A stretch of 15,810 nucleotides of DNA from Bacteroidales bacterium (lineage in GTDB: Bacteria; Bacteroidota; Bacteroidia; Bacteroidales; Muribaculaceae), in contig CAADVV010000364.1 of NCBI GenBank assembly GCA_900752535.1, positions 1-15,810 on the forward strand, in the 5' to 3' direction. Numbering within the stretch: the first letter of the stretch is position 1; every line of letters begins with the position of its first letter. The position numbers and the translations under genes were made by a program. Positions 8,150 to 15,443 of this stretch are shown here, one piece after another. The notes under the pieces were generated by a model. That model was not told the origin of the DNA, searched no databases, and was given only the letters and a program-made list of their open reading frames with translations.

Positions 8150-9022
8150 AAAGGGGGCAAAATCTCCCGCGACGAGAAATCCGCCAGCCAGTATCGCCTG
8201 ATGGACAACTATGCTGACAACTTCCTGCTCGCAAACGAAAACGGTCCCGAAAGTGTTTTCGAGATACAGTATATGTCAGACCCGACGTCTGACTATGGTG
8301 AAGGCTTCGGATTCACCCGCGGCGCCTTCTCAACCATCCTGACACGTCCGCGCATGTCATCGCTGGGAGGCCAGAAAGGCTGGGGATTCAACCACCCGAC
8401 CCACAACCTCTACAATGAGTTCGAGCCGGGCGACTCACGCCGCGAGGCTGCCATCGGTGTGCCCGACGCCGAGTCACAGGCCGAGGTCGAGGTTATGTAT
8501 CTCAACACTCCCTACTACAACAACAAAGTCTCATATAGCGAGAACGGCACATTCCCCGCTCTTGACCACGCCGCCCGCTCGCCCTATAACTACCGTCTGA
8601 TACGCACCTCCGACGTTCTGCTTCTATACGGTGAAGCCGCCCTCGAATCAGGACACATCACAGACGCCAAATGGGCCCTCGAGGAGGTCCGCGCCCGCGC
8701 GCGCCGCTCAGCTACAACAGCCAACGCGCTGCCCGCTTTCCCCGGCTATCTGGGCTACACGGACACCACTGACGATCTGCGCCGAGCCATCCGTCACGAG
8801 CGCCGCGTTGAGCTGGCCATGGAAGGTCATCGCTGGTTTGACCTCGTGCGCTGGGGCATCGCCTATGACGTTCTCGACAAGGACAACGGCTCATATGGCC
8901 GCAACGAAGACGAAATCGTGCGCGCCGAGATGGCCTCCTTTGTCAAGGGCAAGAACGAACTCTTCCCCATCCCCGCCGAAGAGATTGCTCTCAACCCGAT
9001 GGAACAAAATCCAGGATACTGA
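8150..9022 (+). pseudogene. SusD/RagB-family lipoprotein, C-terminal part (same frame, after the TAA)
   Basis: This stretch continues the susD frame directly after the stop. It carries the rest of the family: QYRLMDNYADNF, then the C-terminal SusD_RagB region with LIRTSDVLLLYGEAALESG, EEVRARAR, LRRAIRHERRVELAMEGHRWFDLVRWG and KNELFPIPAEEIALNP near the end. With the N-terminal part the locus spans 534 sense and stop codons, a normal SusD length. An internal ATG at 8201 could start a 273-aa product, but it would lack a signal peptide and could not reach the surface. Unless the TAA is read through or is a sequencing error, the gene is inactive. If so, the SusC/GH locus would lack its usual SusD partner. 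Confidence 0.85.
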
Positions 9023-9121
9023 TAAAAAGACATATAGTTACCCGATAGAAGCAAATTTCTATTTAGAGAAGACAATTTAGGTTGAAAGAGTTAGAATAAT
9101 CCCCATTAACACAACTCCCAA

Positions 9122-9163
9122 GGAAGCGGCCGCGACGTGAGGCCGCGGCGCTTCCGCCTTTTT
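9122..9163 (+). terminator. Terminator-like hairpin after susD
   Basis: GGAAGCG (9122-9128) pairs with CGCTTCC (9149-9155). Inside it CCGCG (9130-9134) pairs with CGCGG (9144-9148), with one bulged G. Five T follow at 9159-9163 after a GCC. The GC-rich stem plus T run fits an intrinsic terminator. Since the next genes belong to the same pathway, it may end part of the transcripts and lower expression of the distal genes. Confidence 0.65.
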
Positions 9164-9288
9164 CTCTCAACCCGCAGCCTCACATCGTCTTCATCTGACA
9201 GAAACAGCCGACATCGCCTCCCCCTCTCCCAAAAACAACCCGACAGCAAACTATTAATCAACTTTCATACAAACTAATTTTCACAACA

Positions 9289-10125
9289 ATGAAAAAAATT
9301 ACTCTTATCGCAGCTGCCGCTGCCGTTGCAGTCAGCACATCAGCTCAGACCTACAACACCGACAAAGTAACAACAGCCCAGGCTCTCGAAGGCTTCGAAA
9401 AAGCAACCATCGACTACATTGTGCTCGATGACAATGTTGTTTCACTCCTGCAGAACGACCCCAAATACACCCTCAACCCCTGCGGTCCGGACGATGTTGT
9501 AAACTTCCTCTATGTCTGGGACAACACATTCACCGGCGGTGCATCAACCGAACCGGGTGCTGACGGCGGCTTCGGCTACCTCTCGCTCGACGTTACAAAC
9601 GTTGGCTGGTCAGGCGCCGGTTACTGCGCTAACGCAGGTTCGAAAGTTTCGACTCAGCACTTCACCGACGAGACAATCTTCCACCTCTCATACCGCACAA
9701 ACAACCAGTGCGCAAGCTTCTGCCACAACATTCTTCCCTCAGGCGGTGTAGAGGCTAAAATTGCATTAGGCACCAACCCCAACGAGCCCACTTACAAGCT
9801 CTTCGGCAATGCTCCCACAGAAGAATGGCAGGCTATAGAGGTTAAACTCGGCGACCTGAAGAAAGAGTTCCCCGGATGGGACTACAAGAACTGGAAAGAA
9901 GGTAACTATCTGACAGCTCTCGCCGGTGGCGTACAGGGTCAGAACATCAGCCTCGACGCCGTTTACTTCGTAACTCCCGGTGGAAACAGCGCACTCGAGA
10001 CCATCGACGTTGACTCGAACGAGGCTCCCGTTTACTACAACCTCCAGGGTCAGAAAGTAAACAACCCCGAAAACGGCATCTTCATCAAGAAAGTCGGCAA
10101 AACCGCCGAGAAAGTCGTGCTCTAA
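9289..10125 (+). CDS. Secreted protein of unknown family with C-terminal sorting-like tail; possible glycan-binding protein
   Basis: I do not recognise a named family for this 278-aa protein. It starts with a clear type I signal peptide (MKKITLIAAAAAVAVSTSAQ), so unlike usual SusE/SusF or SGBP proteins it is not a lipoprotein. The middle, about residues 30-235, is rich in aromatic and small residues and looks like a beta-sandwich. WQAIEVKLGDLKKEFPGW...NYLTALAGG...ISLDAVYFV resembles the last strands of galactose-binding-like carbohydrate modules. No catalytic motif is visible. The last 30 residues (YYNLQGQKVNNPENGIFI...EKVVL) match the tails of the GH16 and GH128 proteins downstream. It sits where glycan-binding proteins normally lie in such loci, but between two terminator-like hairpins, so its level may be set separately. 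A binding role is inference only. Confidence 0.8.
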   Translation: MKKITLIAAAAAVAVSTSAQTYNTDKVTTAQALEGFEKATIDYIVLDDNVVSLLQNDPKYTLNPCGPDDVVNFLYVWDNTFTGGASTEPGADGGFGYLSLDVTNVGWSGAGYCANAGSKVSTQHFTDETIFHLSYRTNNQCASFCHNILPSGGVEAKIALGTNPNEPTYKLFGNAPTEEWQAIEVKLGDLKKEFPGWDYKNWKEGNYLTALAGGVQGQNISLDAVYFVTPGGNSALETIDVDSNEAPVYYNLQGQKVNNPENGIFIKKVGKTAEKVVL

Positions 10126-10172
10126 GTGTCATTCGCTCTAACTGACATCATAGAATAATCATCCCAACACCC

Positions 10173-10236
10173 GGCGCGGGCGCTGTGGTCCACACATCCC
10201 CCTTTACAGCGGCCTCGGCGTCCGCGCCACTTTTTT
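10173..10236 (+). terminator. Terminator-like hairpin after the 278-aa gene
   Basis: GGCGCGG (10173-10179) pairs with CCGCGCC (10222-10228), and CGCTGT (10181-10186) pairs with ACAGCG (10206-10211) above an internal loop. Six T follow at 10231-10236. No clear promoter is visible between it and the GH16 start, so the hydrolase genes probably depend on read-through from the SusC promoter. Confidence 0.65.
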
Positions 10237-10345
10237 CAATCTACCTCCGCAACTCCTGCTCTCCTTTGAACCCCAATCTCCCCTCCACCTACCTCAGACA
10301 ACAATCACAACACCAATATATACAAACACGACATTATCAATATCG

Positions 10346-11449
10346 ATGAAACTCAAGCAGACAATCGCATTAACCGCCCTGACATTCATTCCAGCCGGCC
10401 TCATGGCCGCCGAACCTCAGACCGGAACCGGCGAAACCGACGGATATCGTCTGGTCTGGCAGGACCTTTTTGACGCCGGCAACCTCAACCGCGACCGCTG
10501 GAACATAGAAGTCAACGGTAACGGCGGAGGCAACGAAGAACTGCAATACTACACCGACCGTGCCTCTAACGTCAGCGTCGGCGACGACGGGCAGGGCAAC
10601 GGCTGTCTCATACTGACCGCCCGTCGTGAGGACTACTCCGGCAAACACTTCACATCGGGACGAATCACCACTCTCGACAATGTCACCTTCACCCACGGCA
10701 AAATCGAGGCCTCAATCAAGATTCCGTCGACCGCCAACGGCCTGTGGCCGGCATTCTGGATGATGGGCAACGACATCTCAACTGTGGGCTGGCCCACATG
10801 CTCCGAGACCGACATCATGGAGATGGGCCACTCGGACGGTATCACCCGCGGCGTGCAGGACAAGATGTTCAACGGCGCCCTCCACTGGGGCACGGCCTGG
10901 AACCACACCGGCGACGTGGCTAAGACACGAATCAACCGCTACAGCATCCAGGACGGCGAGTTCCATCTTTTCACCGTCATCTGGGACGAAAAGCATATAG
11001 CCATGTATCTTGATCTCGACAAATATCCCGACACGACGCCCTATCTCGAGTGTGAGCTGACCGACATGACGCCTGACAACGACCGCGCCATAGGCAAGTA
11101 TTTCCACAAGCCCAACTTCATACTCTTCAATCTGGCTGTCGGCGGCAACTTCCCCGGTATCCATGACGCTAACAAAATCACTGCCCTGAACGACGACAAC
11201 GGTCAGAGCGCCTCGATGTATGTCAACTATGTGAAAGTCTACCAGAAAGGCGACGCTTCCGAGACGCTTTACACCAAAGTGCCCGGCGACCCTCAGCCCG
11301 AATCGTCCATAACCGTCATCGAGACCGAGACCCCGGAGGGTCCCGCAGATTTTTTTACGCTGCAGGGAGTGAAGGTGTCTGAGCCTGTCAGGGGACAGAT
11401 TTACATCGTGCGCCACGCCGACGGCTTGGCATCAAAAATAGTCTATTAA
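10346..11449 (+). CDS. GH16 endo-beta-1,3-glucanase (laminarinase type)
   Basis: This 367-aa enzyme hydrolyses internal beta-glucan bonds with retention. The signal peptide is residues 1-22 (no lipobox). The catalytic domain covers about 33-282 and begins with YRLVWQDLFDAGNLNRDRWN. ELQYYTD, HGKIEASIKIP and WPAFWMMG are typical of bacterial laminarinases. The catalytic motif is ETDIME, with Glu154 (nucleophile), Asp156 and Glu159 (acid/base) all present. The spacing with the Met insertion is that of the beta-1,3-glucanase rather than the lichenase branch. The domain closes with LFNLAVGGNFPG and YVNYVKVYQK. A linker leads to the tail FFTLQGVKVSEP...GQIYIVR...KIVY shared with two neighbours. Activity on mixed-linkage glucan cannot be excluded. 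The gene is followed 79 bases later by GH3 with no terminator between. Confidence 0.93.
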   Translation: MKLKQTIALTALTFIPAGLMAAEPQTGTGETDGYRLVWQDLFDAGNLNRDRWNIEVNGNGGGNEELQYYTDRASNVSVGDDGQGNGCLILTARREDYSGKHFTSGRITTLDNVTFTHGKIEASIKIPSTANGLWPAFWMMGNDISTVGWPTCSETDIMEMGHSDGITRGVQDKMFNGALHWGTAWNHTGDVAKTRINRYSIQDGEFHLFTVIWDEKHIAMYLDLDKYPDTTPYLECELTDMTPDNDRAIGKYFHKPNFILFNLAVGGNFPGIHDANKITALNDDNGQSASMYVNYVKVYQKGDASETLYTKVPGDPQPESSITVIETETPEGPADFFTLQGVKVSEPVRGQIYIVRHADGLASKIVY

Positions 11450-11528
11450 GCAAATTTTCTTCATACTTCTTTTCCATTATCTATTCACTTCCATTTATTC
11501 CAAACCGTTTCCAAATCGTAGGATACCA

Positions 11529-13751
11529 ATGAAAAAGATTGTTTCAGGTTTATTACTCACCACACTGGCCCTGACGGGTGTAACCCCTACGGCCGATGCT
11601 TCCAAACGCGTCGACGACCTGATGGCGCGTATGACTCTTGACGAGAAAATCGGCCAGCTCAACCAGCTGACCGGATGGGGTGACAATGACGCCATGAAAG
11701 GTCAGATACGAGCCGGCCAGGTGGGCTCGATGCTAAACGAGGTCGACCCCGTCGTTGTCAACAAGCTTCAGAAAGTGGCCGTCGAGGAGTCGCGTCTGGG
11801 TATCCCCCTCGTGTTCGCCCGCGACGTCATCCACGGTTTCAAAACCATCTTCCCGCTGCCTATAGGACAAGCCTCGACATGGAACCCCGGCCTCGTCAGA
11901 CAGGCTTCGGCCATAGCAGCCGACGAAGCCTCGTCGACCGGCGTGCGCTGGACCTTCTCACCCATGCTCGACATTGCGCGTGATGCCCGCTGGGGCCGAA
12001 TCGCCGAGGGCTATGGCGAAGACCCCTATCTCACCTCGGTGATGGGTGTGGCCACCGTCGAGGGCTATCAGGGCGACAAACTCTCGAACCCGTCGACCAT
12101 GGCCGCCTGCGCCAAACACTTCGCCGGCTATGGTTTTGTGGAGGGCGGTCTCGACTACAACGCCTCGTGGATTCCCGACAATCTGATGCATGAGGTGATA
12201 CTGCCTCCATTCAAACAGGCTGTCGACGCCGGCGCCGCCACGGTCATGTCATCGTTCAATGATATCAACGGAGTGCCTCCAAGCGGCAACAAATGGCTGC
12301 TCACCGACCTGCTGCGCAAAGATTGGGATTTCAAAGGCATGACAGTCAGTGACTGGAATTCGATAGGCATGATGGTAAACGGCGGATATGCCGCCGACCT
12401 CAGTGACGCTGCCGCCAAAGCCATCTCAGCCGGGCTCGACATGGACATGGAGTCACACGCCTATCTTCCCAACCTAAAGAAGCTCGTCGAGGAGGGAAAG
12501 GTCTCGATGGCCGACATCGACTCCGCCGTACGCTACGTGCTCGAATTCAAGGAGCGCCTCGGACTTTTTGACAATCCCTATGTCGACATGAAGACCGCCA
12601 ACCGCTTCTTCGCACCCGGCTCGCTTCAGGCTGCGACCCGCGCCGTCGAAGAGAGCGCCATACTGCTCAAAAACGAAGGCAACATCCTGCCTCTCGCACG
12701 CAAAAACATAAAAATCGCCGTCGTCGGCCCGATGGCCGACAACCAGCACGACCAGAACGGCACATGGTCTTTTGATATGGTGAAAGACCGTACCGTCACT
12801 CCGCTGACCTCGCTGCGCAAAATCTACGGCGACAAAAACGTCAGCTATACCCAGGCGCTCAGACATACACGCGACCGTTCGACCGAAGGCTTCGCCGACG
12901 CCGTCAACGCTGCCTCAGAGGCCGACGTCGTGATTGCATTTGTCGGAGAGGAAGCCGTGCTCAGCGGGGAAGCCCACTGCCGCACCGACCTTACACTTCC
13001 CGGCGCCCAGAGTGCTCTGCTCAAGGTCCTACACGAGACCGGAAAACCAGTTGTAGCCGTCTACATGACCGGACGTCCGATGGTAATCACCGAAGACCTC
13101 CCCAACTGCGACGCCATACTATACAGCTATCATCCCGGCACGATGGGTGGTCCCGGCCTGGCCAATATCATCTCGGGCAAAGCGAATCCCTCGGGTCATC
13201 TGCCAACAGTTCTGGCCCGCACGACAGGCCAAATGCCCCTCTACTACGGTCACCGCATGACCGGACGTCCCGCTCCCGAGAACCCCATACTCATCGATGA
13301 CCTCGAGCTCGAGGCCGGACAGACCTCAACCGGCTGCACAGCCTTCTATCTCGACGCCGGATTCGGGCCTCTCTTCCCCTTCGGCTACGGTCTGAGCTAC
13401 ACGACATTCAGCTATGACCGTCCTCAGCTGTCAGCCTCACATATGGACAAAGACGGCTCTCTGACAGCCACATGCCGTGTCACCAACACCGGCTCGCGCG
13501 AAGGCGCTACCGTATCCCAGCTCTATGTGCGCGACATCGTCGGCTCGACCACCCGCCCCGTGCGCGAACTGAAAGGATTCGAGAAAATCACTCTGAAACC
13601 TGGCGAAAGCCGCGAAGTCTCCTTCAAGCTGACACCGGCCGACCTCGCCTTCTGGCGTAACGGAGCCATGACACCCGAGTCGGGCGCCTTCGACCTCTGG
13701 ATAACCACTGACAGTGCCTCGGGCGATCCTGTCAGATTCACCCTTGACTGA
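11529..13751 (+). CDS. GH3 beta-glucosidase (BglX-like)
   Basis: This 740-aa exo-enzyme would release glucose from oligosaccharides made by the endo-glucanases. The signal peptide is MKKIVSGLLLTTLALTGVTPTADA, suggesting a periplasmic location. The N-terminal TIM barrel carries IPLVFARDVIHG, RWGRIAEGYGEDPYL and CAKHFAGYG. The nucleophile is Asp275 in TVSDWNS. The second alpha/beta domain has ILLKNEGNILPL and the loop SGEAHCRTDLTLPGAQ, in which Glu481 is the likely acid/base. A C-terminal fibronectin-III-like domain follows (QLYVRDIVGSTTRPVRELKGFEKI...FKLTPADLAFW). Length and domain order match periplasmic BglX-type beta-glucosidases. It lacks the short C-terminal tail present on GH16 and GH128, fitting a different destination. 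Linkage preference (beta-1,3 versus others) cannot be read from sequence. Confidence 0.94.
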   Translation: MKKIVSGLLLTTLALTGVTPTADASKRVDDLMARMTLDEKIGQLNQLTGWGDNDAMKGQIRAGQVGSMLNEVDPVVVNKLQKVAVEESRLGIPLVFARDVIHGFKTIFPLPIGQASTWNPGLVRQASAIAADEASSTGVRWTFSPMLDIARDARWGRIAEGYGEDPYLTSVMGVATVEGYQGDKLSNPSTMAACAKHFAGYGFVEGGLDYNASWIPDNLMHEVILPPFKQAVDAGAATVMSSFNDINGVPPSGNKWLLTDLLRKDWDFKGMTVSDWNSIGMMVNGGYAADLSDAAAKAISAGLDMDMESHAYLPNLKKLVEEGKVSMADIDSAVRYVLEFKERLGLFDNPYVDMKTANRFFAPGSLQAATRAVEESAILLKNEGNILPLARKNIKIAVVGPMADNQHDQNGTWSFDMVKDRTVTPLTSLRKIYGDKNVSYTQALRHTRDRSTEGFADAVNAASEADVVIAFVGEEAVLSGEAHCRTDLTLPGAQSALLKVLHETGKPVVAVYMTGRPMVITEDLPNCDAILYSYHPGTMGGPGLANIISGKANPSGHLPTVLARTTGQMPLYYGHRMTGRPAPENPILIDDLELEAGQTSTGCTAFYLDAGFGPLFPFGYGLSYTTFSYDRPQLSASHMDKDGSLTATCRVTNTGSREGATVSQLYVRDIVGSTTRPVRELKGFEKITLKPGESREVSFKLTPADLAFWRNGAMTPESGAFDLWITTDSASGDPVRFTLD

Positions 13752-13787
13752 CTCTAACCAACCTCAATCCATCTCACCATTCTCGAT

Positions 13788-15203
13788 ATGAAAAAAATCA
13801 CAATTCTGGCTTTGGCCTCAGCCGTCGTTTTCGGCGCATCCGCCAAAAGCGAAAAACGCGGACACTGCATAAACTCGCTGACCCAGACCCAGCTCGAACT
13901 GCTCACTCCCGGCGCCTCCTGGTTCTACAACTGGGCCGGCACACCTCCCGCCAATCTCAGCGACGTAGACGGTTTCGACTTTGTCCCGATGATATGGGGC
14001 GGTTCGTACAACGCCGACCGTATCCGCGAGTATTGCAAGGCCCATCCCCGGACCAAATACCTTCTTGGCTTCAACGAACCAAATTTCAAGAAACAGGCCA
14101 ACCTGACTCCTGCGCAGGCCGCCGAGAAATGGCCCGACATCAAGGCTCTGGCCGACGAACTCGGTCTGAAACTTGTCTCGCCTGCCCTCAACTTCTCGCC
14201 CGACGCGCCCTATCAGGACCCCTATAAGTGGATGGACGAGTTTGTCGGTCTGGTTGGCAACGACGCTTTCGACTACATAGCCTTTCATTGTTATGGCGGC
14301 ACGGGCCTGATTAAGGATATGGTCGAAAAATTCAACACGCAATATGGCAAACAGGTGTGGGTGACCGAATATAACTATTGGCCCGGAGGAGCCGGAAACG
14401 TTTATGTCGCCCCGGAAGTCCAGCGACGCACCATCGTGGAGACCACCCGCTTTTTCGAGCAGTCAGACAAAGTCTTCCGCTACTCCTGGTTTATGGCAAC
14501 TGGTCCCTATGATTCCAGCGACCGCGCCAACTACGGTCTCGTCGGAGTGGGCGGCACACTCTCGGCTCCCGAATATTTCCTGACACCCCAGGGCTACGTC
14601 TACACCTATCTGGGCACGTTTGACAAAGACGCATGGAATCCCGTCAACACATGGATAGCAGCCGCTGACGCCAACGATCTCGAAGGCGTCAACTTCGACC
14701 ACATCATCTCAGCCGACGCCACACAACTCCCCTCGCCCATCGGCGTGAATGATATCTCGGCAGGCAACTGGCTCGAATTCAACTTTGACATCGCCTCAGC
14801 TGACAACCATAAACTCAACATGCTCTGCGCCGGCGAAGGAGAACCCGTGCGCTTCGACCCGGCCATGACAATCACCCTCGACGGCAAGGAAATCATCACT
14901 AACGAGAAGTTCACTCTGACCGGGACCGCAGACAAGTTCAAGACACAGACATGGGACCTCGGTCACGTCGAAGCCGGCCACCACACAGTCAGACTGACCT
15001 ACACCGGGCGCACAAGCGGTCTCGTCATCTCAGCCGTGGCCCTTTCAAACCCCACATCGCTTGAGGACATCGCCACCGATATGACACCTGCAGATACCCC
15101 GGCTGAATATTTCAACCTCCAGGGGCAGAAAATCGCCAACCCTGCCGCCGGACAGATTTATATTCGCCGTCAGGGCAGCGAGGCCGTCAAGATTCGTCTC
15201 TGA
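13788..15203 (+). CDS. GH128-like endo-beta-1,3-glucanase with CBM6/35-like domain
   Basis: This 471-aa secreted protein has a signal peptide at residues 1-19 and a small TIM barrel of the glycosyl-hydrolase catalytic-core type (Pfam Glyco_hydro_cc, GH128) at about 25-280. The two expected glutamates are present: Glu97 in LLGFNEPN (acid/base) and Glu194 in VWVTEYNYW (nucleophile). SWFYNW, FVPMIWGG, FDYIAFHCYG and YSWFMA mark the other strands. Residues about 298-420 resemble a CBM6/CBM35 beta-sandwich (IGVNDISAGNWLEFNFDIA...TLDGKEI...HHTVRLTY). The last 33 residues (YFNLQGQKIANPAAGQIYI...VKIRL) repeat the tail of the GH16 and 278-aa proteins. Known GH128 enzymes act on beta-1,3-glucan, which makes this gene the strongest hint of the locus substrate. 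It starts 36 bases after GH3 and is the last gene before a strong terminator. Confidence 0.9.
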   Translation: MKKITILALASAVVFGASAKSEKRGHCINSLTQTQLELLTPGASWFYNWAGTPPANLSDVDGFDFVPMIWGGSYNADRIREYCKAHPRTKYLLGFNEPNFKKQANLTPAQAAEKWPDIKALADELGLKLVSPALNFSPDAPYQDPYKWMDEFVGLVGNDAFDYIAFHCYGGTGLIKDMVEKFNTQYGKQVWVTEYNYWPGGAGNVYVAPEVQRRTIVETTRFFEQSDKVFRYSWFMATGPYDSSDRANYGLVGVGGTLSAPEYFLTPQGYVYTYLGTFDKDAWNPVNTWIAAADANDLEGVNFDHIISADATQLPSPIGVNDISAGNWLEFNFDIASADNHKLNMLCAGEGEPVRFDPAMTITLDGKEIITNEKFTLTGTADKFKTQTWDLGHVEAGHHTVRLTYTGRTSGLVISAVALSNPTSLEDIATDMTPADTPAEYFNLQGQKIANPAAGQIYIRRQGSEAVKIRL

Positions 15204-15238
15204 CGACGTCAGCCAATCGCTTTAACCTCAAACAAACC

Positions 15239-15289
15239 ACGAGGCAGGACACCGCGCCATCAGCGGTCAGTCCTGCCTCGTTGCTTTTT
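15239..15289 (+). terminator. Strong intrinsic terminator ending the glucan operon
   Basis: ACGAGGCAGGAC (15239-15250) pairs perfectly with GTCCTGCCTCGT (15270-15281). ACCGC (15251-15255) pairs with GCGGT (15263-15267) with a two-base bulge. A T run follows at 15285-15289. It is the most stable hairpin in the window and sits 36 bases after the GH128 stop. Confidence 0.85.
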
Positions 15290-15316
15290 GCCTTTTCAAA
15301 GTTTTTTGTAACTTCG
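15287..15316 (+). promoter_or_regulatory. Possible promoter of the protease gene
   Basis: TTTG at 15287-15290 and TAACTTCG at 15309-15316 (one mismatch to TAnnTTTG) are 18 bases apart, slightly less than the usual 19-21. The -33 element overlaps the T run of the preceding terminator. Transcription would start near 15322, giving a leader of about 115-120 nt. Confidence 0.45.
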
Positions 15317-15374
15317 CAACTGACACTGATACTGTGCGCCGGTCCCGGGAAAGTCTGACGCGCCACGCTGAACC

Positions 15375-15443
15375 ATGAAACCACCCGCCCGGTTATACCT
15401 AAGTATAACATCCAGTATATTACCGCCATTAAACGACCAATGA
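15375..15443 (+). other. 22-codon leader reading frame overlapping the protease start
   Basis: ATG 15375 opens a 22-residue frame (MKPPARLYLSITSSILPPLN, then DQ) whose TGA at 15441-15443 overlaps the protease ATG at 15440 as ATGA. The same overlap type is used between genes at the left of this window. It may be a coupled leader peptide or chance; no conserved motif is visible. Confidence 0.2.
15392..15409. promoter_or_regulatory. Perfect inverted repeat in the protease leader
   Basis: GTTATAC (15392-15398) and GTATAAC (15403-15409) form a perfect 7-base inverted repeat with a CTAA loop. It lies downstream of the possible promoter and inside the leader reading frame, 30 bases before the protease ATG. 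It could be an RNA hairpin or an operator. Confidence 0.35.

Noticed and set aside
9023..9121. Possible promoter for the 278-aa gene after susD
   Set aside because: No TAnnTTTG with a spaced -33 element is present; nearest strings such as TAGGTTGA have two mismatches.
10778..11416. Minus-strand open frame of 212 codons inside the GH16 gene
   Set aside because: It is antisense to the GH16 catalytic domain with ETDIME; the protein is low-complexity Val/His/Gly-rich without domain features.
13818..14342. Minus-strand open frame of 174 codons inside the GH128 gene
   Set aside because: It is antisense to the catalytic core carrying both glutamates, and has no signal, motif or start context.
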